Positions 13,873 to 22,505 are shown, counted from the stretch's first letter. The stretch is DNA of 64,000 nucleotides from Bacteroides sp. (GCA_036351255.1 JAZBOS010000052.1:1-64000), one strand, 5' to 3'. Notes: generated by a model from the letters alone, not told the origin. Numbers and translations: made by a program.

Positions 13873-14958
13873 TTAGCAACCCCCCTGAACGACGGTGGTC
13901 TCTATTTGTTGAACAGGGGTTGCCATCTCAGAACTTATTTGCTTGAGGACATCTGTTGCCAGGGGGAAATTCTTGATGTGAATTTCTGAGAATGATCTTC
14001 CTGCAGGTTGAGTCAGATTCATGGTTTGATGAATAAAGCCATTGGCGCCATATTCAAGGCTGCGGAAATCGTATCCCATAACTGAAAGAAAAGCATTGGC
14101 ATAGGAGGCATTCTGCCCTGTGAAGCAATAAACCACCAGGGGACGATCAGTGGGCAAGGTGAGGATGTCAGCCTCCCTGTGAAATGCTTTTTTGGGGTCA
14201 TACTGGATGGCGCCCGGCAGGTGCCCCTGATCGTATAATGCCTTTGGCCAGTAATTAATCACATAATAGTCCTCGGTTTGCATCAGGATATCCATGTAGT
14301 CGACAATCACATCTTCCCAGTTCACTTCCAAAGCTTTTTGTGCACGTTCTCTGAGAATCTCATAACCGTTGGTTTTGTTTGTGTTGAGTGAGGGGAGCTC
14401 GCCAGGCTCATTCTTGGGATGAGGGGCAGTTTCCAGATTGCCGATCATATCATCGGAAATGTTGGCAAGCCAGTGACGGCGTGCAATGTTTTCATTCCAG
14501 GCACTCATCCCAAACCGCAGGTTATAAGTGTTGTCGTAGCCCAGCATGCGCAGGATGGCGGTGACGTAGCCCGATAAATGGGCGTTGTTACAGACGATGG
14601 CGATCTTTTCAAAACTGGCAGGCTCGATCTGGTTCTCAAAGTAATCGAGGATGTCTTCGGGCAGGACATTTACGGCATTCTCAATGTGGCCGCGGTTGAA
14701 ATCGCTGGCAGAACGCACATCGATGACCAGGTAATTTGAGCCTTTCAGTTTTTCATAGATTTCCTGGGCATCAATAAAGAACGGGATGGAAGGATGATTT
14801 ACAACATCTCCGTTTTCCTCGAGGTATTGCAGCAAAAGGGCAGTTTCTTCGCTGCTTCCGGTTTGTCCTTCCTGGGTTGAGGAGCCTGAGCAGGCTACCA
14901 TTGCTGAAGCCAGGAACAGGATAAGCCCGGCCTTCTTGATGTATGCTAAATGTGCCAT
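13873..14958 (-). CDS. Double-rhodanese lipoprotein ending in Gly-Gly-Cys
   Basis: A 361-residue lipoprotein (lipobox MVACS, Cys23). Two rhodanese domains follow: about 60-160 (VIDVRSASDFNRGHI, with IVCNNAHLSG, Cys123) and about 215-325 (VINYWPKALYDQGHLPGAIQ, with VVYCFTGQNASYA, Cys278). Both keep a Cys in the active loop, the second in a good CxxGxxxS setting. The last residues are VVQGGC. It is predicted to sit on the periplasmic side and transfer sulfane sulfur. It lies between cytochrome b and the YeeE genes, so it may pass sulfur between the reductase and the transporters. Confidence 0.8.
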   Translation of the reverse strand: MAHLAYIKKAGLILFLASAMVACSGSSTQEGQTGSSEETALLLQYLEENGDVVNHPSIPFFIDAQEIYEKLKGSNYLVIDVRSASDFNRGHIENAVNVLPEDILDYFENQIEPASFEKIAIVCNNAHLSGYVTAILRMLGYDNTYNLRFGMSAWNENIARRHWLANISDDMIGNLETAPHPKNEPGELPSLNTNKTNGYEILRERAQKALEVNWEDVIVDYMDILMQTEDYYVINYWPKALYDQGHLPGAIQYDPKKAFHREADILTLPTDRPLVVYCFTGQNASYANAFLSVMGYDFRSLEYGANGFIHQTMNLTQPAGRSFSEIHIKNFPLATDVLKQISSEMATPVQQIETTVVQGGC

Positions 14959-15009
14959 AAAGGTTAGTTTTTGATATATGAACGCTTGTTGCTTTTAAAA
15001 TAAGAGATT

Positions 15010-15705
15010 TTAGATTTTCTCCGGATCATCCGGTTCATCTAGCTTTTTTCCTACCGGATCTTTTACCGTTTTGGATTCGGGGATCTCACCCTCCTCAGCT
15101 TCCATTTCTTCCCAACCAGTTAACATAGCCTTGAGGTTGGAGGTAATGGTATGGCCTGTGGTGATAAGGTACAGGTGGACGATCACGAAGGCTACCAGGA
15201 AAAAGGCCCCTAAGGTATGAGCCAGGGCGACCTTTTCAAGGCTTTCGATTCCGAGTGAAACCACCTCCCCATCTTTAACATAACGGAAATACATATAGGC
15301 AAGTCCAGTGATGATCATTACTGGAAAAATCAGAATTTTTAGCGAAAGATAAACCAGGCGCTGCAAGGGGTTGAGTTTGCTTAGGATGGTTTTGCGGGTG
15401 GGGTGGGGGGCATTGCGGAAGATGCCAAAGATATAATATTCGGCCTGGGCCCTCAGGTTTTTAGTGGTAGGAAGGTATTGCCGCCATTCACCCGAGGTAA
15501 AATGCCAGAAGATGGTGAAAATGGTGAGGATGATAAAGGCCCATGCGGCATTGTTGTGCAGGGTGACAGCCGTTTCAAAGCCAAAAAGATGTAATGATCC
15601 GTGGATCTCAAAGCCAGTCAGGGCAAGAAATAACACCAGAAAAGCCTGTGTCCAGTGCCAGAATCTTTCGTACGCCTTGTAAATGTATACTTTTTCAGTT
15701 GCCAT
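15010..15705 (-). CDS. Membrane cytochrome b (cytochrome b561/formate dehydrogenase gamma-like)
   Basis: A 231-residue protein with four to five membrane helices and His in ERFWHWTQAF, TLHNNAAWAF, FWHFTSGEW, ALAHTLGAFF and IVHLYLITTGH, which fit axial heme ligands of the cytochrome b561 superfamily (formate dehydrogenase and thiosulfate reductase gamma subunits). The C-terminus is acidic and soluble. It is 11 bp after the octaheme cytochrome gene. I infer that it takes electrons from menaquinol and hands them to the cytochrome c. Confidence 0.82.
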   Translation of the reverse strand: MATEKVYIYKAYERFWHWTQAFLVLFLALTGFEIHGSLHLFGFETAVTLHNNAAWAFIILTIFTIFWHFTSGEWRQYLPTTKNLRAQAEYYIFGIFRNAPHPTRKTILSKLNPLQRLVYLSLKILIFPVMIITGLAYMYFRYVKDGEVVSLGIESLEKVALAHTLGAFFLVAFVIVHLYLITTGHTITSNLKAMLTGWEEMEAEEGEIPESKTVKDPVGKKLDEPDDPEKI

Positions 15706-15716
15706 CGTGTAAGTTC

Positions 15717-17288
15717 TTAGTGGGATTGTTTCTGTTTTTTGCTAAAGATAACTCTAATGGTGGCGTGGGCAATCACGCCCAGCAGGGAAAGTATGATCAG
15801 TAGTATACCAAACAGGTCCAGGGTGGCATTATAGGTTTGCGAGGGGATGTAGGCGTCTTCCACCAACTGCATCCTTCCATCGTTGCGGGTGTGACAGTCC
15901 TGGCACTGCAGGGCCTGCTCCTTGGGAGATACCATATGGTTGACCGGGAGGTACATCTCGGTGGTTATGAAACCGTACTGCCCGCTGTATGGGCGGTTGA
16001 GGTATTTCATCCCTTCAATAATTGCCCTTTCCCAGTCAAGATCTACCCAGAGTGCGCCTTCGCCTGCCTTTGGGGCCCAGAGTTTGGCCTGAAGGATGGA
16101 AAGGTTGACCTTATCATAGGGTTGGCGGCCGCGGTGCACTTTTGCAGGAATGATTTTTGATTCGGGATCATCGTGAGAACCCAGGAGCGTATTGATCTTC
16201 ACCGCGGCTTTTGTGGTGTCAATTTTGTCGGATAATAGGTGGTGGTCGGCCGTTCCATTAAACCAGAAGTATTCGGGGATGACATTGGTTTCCCAGGTGA
16301 AGTCGCCCTTAATGGAGGTATAGGTGGCGTTACCCAGACTGTCAAGCAATTCAAAGGCCTTCCCTTCAAGCCTCTGGCCGGCGGTCGACCAGTCCCAGGT
16401 CATCTTGGTGGCATTCACCTTGGCATAAATGGGGATGTGGCAGGTTTGGCAGGCCACCTTTGCCCCGTGGGTGTTCAGGGTGTGGTTAATGTGGGGCGTA
16501 GTGGTATGGCAATCTTCACAGAGGACCCGGTTTCTGTTTTCAGATGACACGGCATAATACTTGCCTTTCATTTTATGGTTCTCGGCCGTGTGGCAGTCGA
16601 TGCAATTCATGTTTCCACCGTCTAAACCCATATGAACATCCACTTCGCGGGGTGCAGTGAGCAAGGCCAATTCCAGGTCCCCGTGTTTAACATTGTTTCC
16701 TCCCCCTCCCACGAAGTGGCAGTATCCACAGTTTCTGGAGGTAGGTCTCCCCACGCTTTGAGCAATGGCTGCAAAATCCTGCCCGGGGGTGGGATAACCT
16801 GCTCCTCCGCTTAATTTCTCATAGGTGCCGGTATTGTCGTGGCAGACGAGGCAGTCAATATTGTAGGGGTTTTCAAAATCGAAGGTATTGTCGGCATATC
16901 CATAGCCCGCGTGACATTTGTTGCAAGTTCCCTCGTTAGAGAAAATTCCGGTGCAGAAGTTGTTCAGTAGGGTCTTTTTCCCCAGGTAAGTCACGCCCCT
17001 TCCGGGTGTGAGCTCTTCGCGTTCCCAGGTGAAGTGTGGACTATTGAGCAATTCTTCGCCACGTTCGGTATGACAGGAGAGGCAAGCCGCTGTGATTTCG
17101 TGGGGGTTGGTGAATTCTTGTTGCAAAACCGCATGTTTGCTGTGGTCAACCGACGGAATATGCGGAACTGAATATTCAGCCTGCAATTCCTCTAAAAGTT
17201 TGTTTTCCTGAGAGGCTTGGCGAAGAACCACCGTGATGATAAGCAGGGGGACGATGACTGCAAGGATAAATGTGATTATGTTTTTCAT
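15717..17288 (-). CDS. Octaheme c-type cytochrome, tetrathionate reductase (OTR)-like
   Basis: A 523-residue protein with a signal or anchor helix (MKNIITFILAVIVPLLIITV), eight CxxCH heme sites (CLSCH, CNKCH, CLVCH, CGYCH, CIDCH, CEDCH, CQTCH, CQDCH) and a C-terminal membrane helix with a basic end. The number and order of hemes match the octaheme tetrathionate reductase family; members reduce tetrathionate, nitrite or hydroxylamine in vitro. The reading frame extends 25 codons further up (to 17363), but ATG at 17288 gives the proper N-terminal helix. First gene of the operon; with cytochrome b it would make a quinol-driven periplasmic reductase. Confidence 0.88.
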   Translation of the reverse strand: MKNIITFILAVIVPLLIITVVLRQASQENKLLEELQAEYSVPHIPSVDHSKHAVLQQEFTNPHEITAACLSCHTERGEELLNSPHFTWEREELTPGRGVTYLGKKTLLNNFCTGIFSNEGTCNKCHAGYGYADNTFDFENPYNIDCLVCHDNTGTYEKLSGGAGYPTPGQDFAAIAQSVGRPTSRNCGYCHFVGGGGNNVKHGDLELALLTAPREVDVHMGLDGGNMNCIDCHTAENHKMKGKYYAVSSENRNRVLCEDCHTTTPHINHTLNTHGAKVACQTCHIPIYAKVNATKMTWDWSTAGQRLEGKAFELLDSLGNATYTSIKGDFTWETNVIPEYFWFNGTADHHLLSDKIDTTKAAVKINTLLGSHDDPESKIIPAKVHRGRQPYDKVNLSILQAKLWAPKAGEGALWVDLDWERAIIEGMKYLNRPYSGQYGFITTEMYLPVNHMVSPKEQALQCQDCHTRNDGRMQLVEDAYIPSQTYNATLDLFGILLIILSLLGVIAHATIRVIFSKKQKQSH

Positions 17289-17360
17289 CTCAAAAGAATT
17301 TGGGACTAATTGCTGGGATAAAGGAAGTTTTTCTTTTTTGAAGTGCACCTTTAAAGCATA

Positions 17361-17368
17361 CAAATATA
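17361..17368 (-). promoter_or_regulatory. -7 box of the octaheme cytochrome operon
   Basis: On the minus strand the sequence is TATATTTG, a full match to TAnnTTTG, about 73 bp before the ATG at 17288. No convincing -33 box is seen. It also argues that the longer upstream frame is leader, not coding. The rest of the gap to 17656 is AT-rich with no further clear structure. Confidence 0.5.
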
Positions 17369-17656
17369 TGTATATAAACCCGAAACTGGAAGGAGCATAA
17401 GTGATTTTTAGTTTTTATGAAACAGGATGTTGAACCCTGTAATTCAATGCAATGATACATAATTTTTAATAAGAATAAATAAAAATTTCCAAAAGAAACA
17501 GAAATTTGCCATGAGAATTTATTTGAAAAGTCTCCCCTTGGTATAGAGAAGGTTTTCTGTAAAAGAAAATCAAATGGGACCAGGGTCGTTTTTTAGGATG
17601 GAATAAAAAAATATCGTAAATTCGAAAAGGCAACTGTATTCTCAAATCTAAACACC

Positions 17657-18151
17657 ATGTCGAGGCCAGACCATACTTGTATTTTTGTGGTGGAGGATGA
17701 CCTGATGTATTCAAGGGCTATTTTACATTTATTAGAGTCGCGTAATCTTTTGAATGTAAGGTTGTTTTCGAATGGTGAAGAGTGCCTTGAGCACCTGCAT
17801 CTGGATCCTGATGTGGTTTTATTGGATTATTGGCTTGGCGATGGCAAGAAAAACGGGATGGAGATCATGGAAGTCTTCCGGAGGAAATCGCCCCGGACAA
17901 AGGTCATTTTTCTCACAGCCATGGATAACCTCAAAATCGCCCAGCAAACGATGGCCATGGGAGCATATGACTATGTTGTGAAAAGCGAGAGCGCCATGGA
18001 GCGTGTCAAAAATTTATTGCGCCGTATTGTGTTCGAGAAGCAAATCCAGGATGAAAACCGCACCCTTCGCAGAAGCCGGAAACTGATCCTTATCTTTTTT
18101 TTACTGCTTTTTTTTGCCCTTGCTGGCTTTTTTCTGATTAAATTTACCTGA
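17657..18151 (+). CDS. REC-domain protein with C-terminal membrane anchor
   Basis: A 164-residue protein made of one receiver domain (about 7-122) with all key residues: acidic pair Asp14/Asp15, phosphoacceptor Asp57 (VVLLDYW), Thr87 (FLTAMD) and Lys109 (YVVKS). A coiled basic linker follows (EKQIQDENRTLRRSRK), then one membrane helix (about 142-161) and four residues. There is no DNA-binding or enzymatic output domain. A receiver fixed to the membrane by its own C-terminus is unusual; it may act by sequestering a kinase or by phosphorylation-dependent contact with a membrane partner. Stands alone between divergent and unrelated genes. Confidence 0.8.
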   Translation: MSRPDHTCIFVVEDDLMYSRAILHLLESRNLLNVRLFSNGEECLEHLHLDPDVVLLDYWLGDGKKNGMEIMEVFRRKSPRTKVIFLTAMDNLKIAQQTMAMGAYDYVVKSESAMERVKNLLRRIVFEKQIQDENRTLRRSRKLILIFFLLLFFALAGFFLIKFT

Positions 18152-18267
18152 GATCCAGCAAATTTATTTTTTAGTGTAAAAAAAAATACGTTCCGTATAA
18201 TGTATTTAATATTTTTTGTATCTTTATCGGTCTTTTTCAAAAATTATTAACTTTTAAAATCCATTCA

Positions 18268-18738
18268 ATGAAAAGCTTTAATTCTTCTGCCATTTTAATC
18301 AAAATGGCTTTCTCTTTCATTTTTGTTTTGGCAGCCAGCAGTGCATTCTCACAAAAGGCCTTGCAGCCTTTAGATGACTGGACCATTCAGGTATTAAATC
18401 AATTGAGAATCTATGAAGATCAGCTGGACCTTTCCAATCAGTCGCACGAAATCGTTACAGGCCAGCTTGATGATGATGGCACCGAGTGGGTCAATATTGA
18501 GATTCCCAGTGGCAATACCTATCGCATCCTGGGGGTTTGTGACAATGATTGCTTCGACCTTGACCTGGAATTATATACCACGGATAATACCCTGCTAAGC
18601 CAGGATGTTGAAACGGATGACTATCCATTGGTTTCGGTAACGCCCTCCCAGCAAACTGTTTATCGTGTGAAAGTGGTTATGGCCAATTGTTCCACAGGGC
18701 CTTGTCGCTATGGACTTGGTGTTTATAAAAGCGAATAA
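18268..18738 (+). CDS. Secreted protein of unknown function
   Basis: A 156-residue protein with a signal peptide (cleavage near ASSAFSQ, residue 29) and a compact beta-rich domain. It holds four cysteines in two close pairs (GVCDNDCFDLDL and ANCSTGPCRYG) and resembles the general shape of bacterial pre-peptidase C-terminal-like domains (EWVNIEIPSGNTYRILG, YRVKVVM). The family is not certain. Followed by two strong hairpins shared with the convergent gene. Confidence 0.6.
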   Translation: MKSFNSSAILIKMAFSFIFVLAASSAFSQKALQPLDDWTIQVLNQLRIYEDQLDLSNQSHEIVTGQLDDDGTEWVNIEIPSGNTYRILGVCDNDCFDLDLELYTTDNTLLSQDVETDDYPLVSVTPSQQTVYRVKVVMANCSTGPCRYGLGVYKSE

Positions 18739-18771
18739 GTTTTTTCGCATAATTTTGGTATTCAGAACATA

Positions 18772-18803
18772 AAAGCCGGATGGAAAGATTTCCGTCCGGC
18801 TTT
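18772..18803. terminator. Terminator hairpin between convergent genes
   Basis: Arms AAAGCCGGATGGAAA and TTTCCGTCCGGCTTT (15 bp, one mismatch) around GA. The A-rich left and T-rich right sides allow use from both directions. Confidence 0.75.
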
Positions 18804-18810
18804 AATGTTT

Positions 18811-18838
18811 TTCAGCGGTGGGAACCACCACCGCTGAA
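18811..18838. terminator. Second hairpin between convergent genes
   Basis: Perfect 11-bp arms TTCAGCGGTGG and CCACCGCTGAA with a 6-base loop, 7 bp after the first hairpin. TTTTT precedes it on the right side for a minus-strand terminator (AATGTTTTT on the plus strand precedes the stem, so it does not give a U-run there); the role is less certain. Confidence 0.5.
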
Positions 18839-18873
18839 GACTTGATCTCTTCCATTGATAAACTTTGAAAATC

Positions 18874-19410
18874 TTACAAAGGGCTAGCTGTCATCCTGAC
18901 ATCAAATTCAAAATAAACTTTGAAATTAACCGGGACTTCATTAATATCGCCCACAATTTTTAATGAAAGTTTGTGCGGTGGATTTTTGATGAGATCTGAA
19001 AGTTTCTTCGTGCCTTCTTCATTTGTTGGAAGGACGGTGGGGTTGTTCAACAATGGTGAAAGGACCACATTCTGCAGGGTTGAAATGTTTTTAGAGTCAG
19101 AGCCGTCTGCCTTAGCAACATTCAGGGAAATATTATTGTATTGCTGGGTTTCGGACCCCTCATGATAGGTAAGCCAGTATCTGACCTCCAAAATTTCGAT
19201 TTTCTTGATTTTTGAACCATAATCCTTGATCAGGGAGTTCTTAAGTGGCATGTCAATAACTTCACTTTCCTGAAAGGACAAGTCATCTGAGGTGACTGGG
19301 AATTCATGCTCGAAGGTGAACGTTTTTTTAACATCCAGCCAATCTTCGCATGCAGTGAGGGAAAACAGGGAGGCAAAAACAATCAGAAACAAAATACCTG
19401 GTGTTTTCAT
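18874..19410 (-). CDS. Lipoprotein of unknown function
   Basis: A 178-residue lipoprotein (lipobox SLTACE, Cys21). The rest looks like a single beta-sandwich domain (TFTFEHEFPV, IKKIEILEVRYWLTYHEG, VNFKVYFEFDVRMTA). I do not recognise the family. It is transcribed alone, convergent with the secreted protein at 18268. About 226 bp of AT-rich DNA without clear features separates it from the divergent sirtuin gene. Confidence 0.65.
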   Translation of the reverse strand: MKTPGILFLIVFASLFSLTACEDWLDVKKTFTFEHEFPVTSDDLSFQESEVIDMPLKNSLIKDYGSKIKKIEILEVRYWLTYHEGSETQQYNNISLNVAKADGSDSKNISTLQNVVLSPLLNNPTVLPTNEEGTKKLSDLIKNPPHKLSLKIVGDINEVPVNFKVYFEFDVRMTASPL

Positions 19411-19636
19411 AATTGTTGTTGTTTTATGAATTGCCTATAAATTTATAAAAAAATCCTTTAAAAGGAAAGAAATGACTGTTAATTTTGTGTTTATTAAACT
19501 TCATAAGATGGGTTTGGTTTATAATTTTTTTCATTAACCAGGGTTGAAAAATCAGTTAAAAGCAATGCACAGGCACAAAATTTGAGCATTTTTATAGCTT
19601 AGGTTAAATTATTTGGGCTTTAAATTAATTGGGGGT

Positions 19637-20344
19637 ATGGAAAAGAGACGACTTGTTGTATTAAGTGGTTCAGGGATCAGTGCCGAGAGTGGCATTAAAA
19701 CTTTCCGCGAAAGCGGCGGGCTCTGGGAGGAATATGACATTTCAGAGGTGGCTACCCCTGGGGCCTGGGATCGCAATATGGAGCTGGTGCTGGAGTTTTA
19801 TAATCAAAGGCGTAAGCAACTGCTGGAGGTAAAACCCAATGCGGCTCATTATGCCCTGGCTGAACTGGAGCAGTATTTTGAGGTGGATATCATTACCCAG
19901 AATGTGGATGACTTGCACGAAAGAGCTGGTTCAGGCCGGGTGATGCACCTGCACGGAGAGCTCAGGAAAGTGCGCAGCACGGCTGACCCTGATCTGATCC
20001 ATACGCTGGATGGCTGGGAGCTGAAGAAAGGTGACCTGTGTGAATTGGGTTCCCAGTTAAGGCCTCACATTGTTTGGTTTGGCGAACCCGTACCTTTGAT
20101 TCCTTTAGCGGCCGAACTGGTTTCTTGTGCTGATCTTTTCCTCATCGTAGGGACTTCTTTGAATGTGTATCCGGCTGCCGGGCTGGTTGGTTATGTTAAA
20201 CGGGGCGTCCCCATTTACCTGATCGATCCCGGTGAAGTATCGGTAAGCCATATTCCAAACTTGGTCTTCCTGCGGGAAAGAGCCACCAGCGGGATGGAGA
20301 GGCTGAAAAAGATATTGCTTGAAAAGCAAACCAAAAGGAATTAA
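19637..20344 (+). CDS. cobB: Sirtuin NAD-dependent protein deacylase
   Basis: A 235-residue Sir2-fold protein: VVLSGSGISAESGI (NAD loop, 7-20), QNVDDLHERAG (88-98), catalytic His106 in HLHGE, and HIVWFGEPVP. Tyr55 and Arg58 in FYNQRR match the YxxR pair that selects succinyl and malonyl groups in SIRT5-type enzymes. The CxxC...CxxC zinc site is missing; the corresponding region (KVRSTADPDLIHTL) has no Cys pair. ATG at 19637 is preferred over an in-frame ATG at 19613 because it starts just before the first beta strand. The downstream methyltransferase follows after 4 bp. Confidence 0.85.
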   Translation: MEKRRLVVLSGSGISAESGIKTFRESGGLWEEYDISEVATPGAWDRNMELVLEFYNQRRKQLLEVKPNAAHYALAELEQYFEVDIITQNVDDLHERAGSGRVMHLHGELRKVRSTADPDLIHTLDGWELKKGDLCELGSQLRPHIVWFGEPVPLIPLAAELVSCADLFLIVGTSLNVYPAAGLVGYVKRGVPIYLIDPGEVSVSHIPNLVFLRERATSGMERLKKILLEKQTKRN

Positions 20345-20348
20345 GCTG

Positions 20349-20876
20349 ATGCGCAAACTTTCAATGGACGAGCTGGGCCGGAAAACGGCAGAAGAATTTC
20401 GACAATCGTCAAAGTTTTCCATGATGCTGGTGCTTGATAATGTCCGCAGCATGATGAATACCGGGTCCTTGTTCAGGACAGCCGATGCTTTTCTGCTCGA
20501 AGGAATCTTTTTGTGTGGAATAACGGCCACCCCGCCTCACCGGGAAATACAAAAGACAGCTCTGGGGGCAACGGAATCTGTCCGTTGGGCCTATTACGAC
20601 GAAACCACCGGGGCTATTCTGGAACTGAAAAAGAAAGGCTATAAGGTTTATGCCCTTGAGCAGGCTGTGGGTAGTGTGAACCTAAAGGATTTTAAGCCTG
20701 AACCTGGCCAGCCGTATGCGCTGGTGTTCGGAAATGAAGTGAAAGGGGTAGATGAAAAAGTGCTGGCTCTGTGCGATGGCTGCCTGGAAATACCCCAGTT
20801 CGGGACCAAACATTCGCTGAATGTGGCCGTGACGGCAGGAATCGTTATTTGGGACTTTTTCTCAAAATTGAGCTAG
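20349..20876 (+). CDS. TrmH/SpoU-family RNA 2'-O-methyltransferase
   Basis: A 175-residue SPOUT methyltransferase with the three family motifs: LVLDNVRSMMNTGSLFRTADAF (motif 1), LVFGNEVKGVD (motif 2) and SLNVAVTAGIVIWD (motif 3). It lacks the N-terminal substrate-binding domain of RlmB, so tRNA (TrmL/TrmH-like) is a likelier target than 23S rRNA. Start ATG at 20349. It forms an operon with the sirtuin, and its TAG stop shares a CTAG tetranucleotide with the stop of the convergent gene. Confidence 0.85.
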   Translation: MRKLSMDELGRKTAEEFRQSSKFSMMLVLDNVRSMMNTGSLFRTADAFLLEGIFLCGITATPPHREIQKTALGATESVRWAYYDETTGAILELKKKGYKVYALEQAVGSVNLKDFKPEPGQPYALVFGNEVKGVDEKVLALCDGCLEIPQFGTKHSLNVAVTAGIVIWDFFSKLS

Positions 20877-21601
20877 GCGCCTTCCTTTTTCTGTTGGTCG
20901 TGGTCGGCCTGGAACTTAAATCCCATGCGTTTGCCGGTGCGGATCTTCATGTTAAAGGAATTCTCCATCATGTCGGACACGGTGGTTTCTTTAATCATGT
21001 CATAAGGAGGCACCAAAAGATCGAAGTCGATGCTGTAACGCATGGCCGCCTCAATGATGTCGCGCATGGCTTGTTCATTGATGGCTTCGTGCATGAACTG
21101 ATTGTAATAAAACTTGTTCTGGTGTTTCCCTTCGACCAGGAAAAATCTCTCCTTGTTGATAAAAATTCTGGCCACAAGGTAACCTATGTCGTTCATGCGG
21201 TTGTAGCGGAAGGAATCGGCAAGGAAGTTGTAAATATTGATGACACCGGAATAGGAGCGTTGGGAATCTTCCAGGATATAAGGGGTTTTCATGACTTCAT
21301 GCACTCGGGAAAACTCAAAGACGTTGGTATGCATATTAAAAATAAGCGTATCGCCCGAGAACCTTAGTTCGAATTCAAATCCCCCTTTATCACGAAACTC
21401 GATGTTAAACGGAAGTCCCTCCTTGTTTAACCTTTTGTCGGTCTCGATTCGAATTTGATCAGCAACCTTTTTGAACTCCTGAAAAACCTCATAAGTATTT
21501 TGGTAGACAAGCCTTTTTAACTGTGACTTGGCTTTCAGTTTATCATAAATGGAACCATTTTTGTTATCCGTCATGGGCGTTTTTTTATTTGCAGAAATCA
21601 T
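20873..21601 (-). CDS. Conserved-looking protein of unknown function
   Basis: A 242-residue soluble protein with no signal peptide or membrane helix. It is rich in aromatic and charged residues, with FDLLVPPYDMIKE and EINEQAMRDIIEAAMRY-like helices. No known motif is recognised. An alternative start at 21574 (MTDNK) would remove the first nine residues. Stop codons of this gene and the methyltransferase overlap within CTAG (20873-20876). The PorT-like gene is upstream on the same strand 66 bp away, so they may be co-transcribed. Confidence 0.65.
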   Translation of the reverse strand: MISANKKTPMTDNKNGSIYDKLKAKSQLKRLVYQNTYEVFQEFKKVADQIRIETDKRLNKEGLPFNIEFRDKGGFEFELRFSGDTLIFNMHTNVFEFSRVHEVMKTPYILEDSQRSYSGVINIYNFLADSFRYNRMNDIGYLVARIFINKERFFLVEGKHQNKFYYNQFMHEAINEQAMRDIIEAAMRYSIDFDLLVPPYDMIKETTVSDMMENSFNMKIRTGKRMGFKFQADHDQQKKEGA

Positions 21602-21667
21602 TTCCCCAAAAGTAAAAAAATATGGAGAAACCCATTAAGTAAACAAAAGAAAATAGAAAAGAACCCT

Positions 21668-22447
21668 CTATTCAAAAAGGAAGGATATCATGATTACCTT
21701 TGAATTGAGCCGGTCAATGGAGTTATAAAACATGGGGTTTGATTCTCCCGGGAAAATGAGGTTGCGCATGCCAAAAGATGCCTTTATTTCTGTTGAAAAT
21801 TTGAAGTAATAGAAATAATGGTCAAGGCCTATGCCCAACTCGTAATGAAAATCGTTTTTTGCACTGCGGGCAAAGATCACCCCTTCATCACCTTCATCCT
21901 TGTACTGATTGGAGGATAAATCAGTGGTGAACTTCATGCCCCCAAGCACATAAGCCCTGGAATTGTTAATTCTGACGGATTTGTATTTCAGGTGCAGGGG
22001 GAATTCAATGGTTGTGGCCTCAAACTTTTGTCTGATTGTTCTAATTTCAGCCACAGAAGATGAGGCATTTTGGTATTCATAAACAATATTCCGGTCGCCA
22101 AAGGCAAGAGTGGGAACAAACCGAAGGTCGAACAACGGAGAAATCTTCAGATTGGATACGATGCCGATGTGAAAGCCCAGGTCGGGTTCAGGGGTGACAG
22201 TATACAGGGGGCCATAAGTGCCGTCATCGATGTGGCCAGTGTTAAGCTCATAGAGTGATTCGACCGGTTTCAGTGCAAAACCCATTTGGTTAAACCCCAG
22301 TGAAAACCCGAAGTTGTAAGGTTTGTAGTCATAATGCCCCAGGTTTTCCTGGGCAAAGGCTTTCCGCTGGGCTGATAAGGTGAGGGTGCCCGGCCATAAG
22401 AAAAGAGTAAGAAGCAATGCAACTGCAAAAAGGTTCCTGTATTTCAC
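21668..22447 (-). CDS. porT: PorT-like outer-membrane protein of the type IX secretion system
   Basis: A 259-residue protein with a signal peptide (TLTLSAQ, about residue 26) and an eight-strand-like outer membrane barrel ending in Phe-Glu after a hydrophobic strand (KVIMISFLFE). The N-terminal block NFGFSLGFNQMGFALK is the hallmark of PorT/SprT, needed for type IX secretion and gliding in Bacteroidota. The long acidic loops and length agree. The DUF5103 protein nearby (26319-27737) is a second type IX component. Confidence 0.75.
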   Translation of the reverse strand: MKYRNLFAVALLLTLFLWPGTLTLSAQRKAFAQENLGHYDYKPYNFGFSLGFNQMGFALKPVESLYELNTGHIDDGTYGPLYTVTPEPDLGFHIGIVSNLKISPLFDLRFVPTLAFGDRNIVYEYQNASSSVAEIRTIRQKFEATTIEFPLHLKYKSVRINNSRAYVLGGMKFTTDLSSNQYKDEGDEGVIFARSAKNDFHYELGIGLDHYFYYFKFSTEIKASFGMRNLIFPGESNPMFYNSIDRLNSKVIMISFLFE

Positions 22448-22505
22448 GCCTTATTAAATATGTTGTAGTTTAATATGAAACGAAAAAGCGTTATAGTTAT
22501 TGTAA

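Noticed and set aside
17288..17363. Longer N-terminus for the octaheme cytochrome
   Set aside because: It would put a charged stretch before the signal helix and overlaps a promoter box.
19637..20344. Anti-phage SIR2 defence gene
   Set aside because: The protein is a short, complete CobB-like deacylase in an operon with a TrmH-type methyltransferase, with no nuclease or helicase partner.
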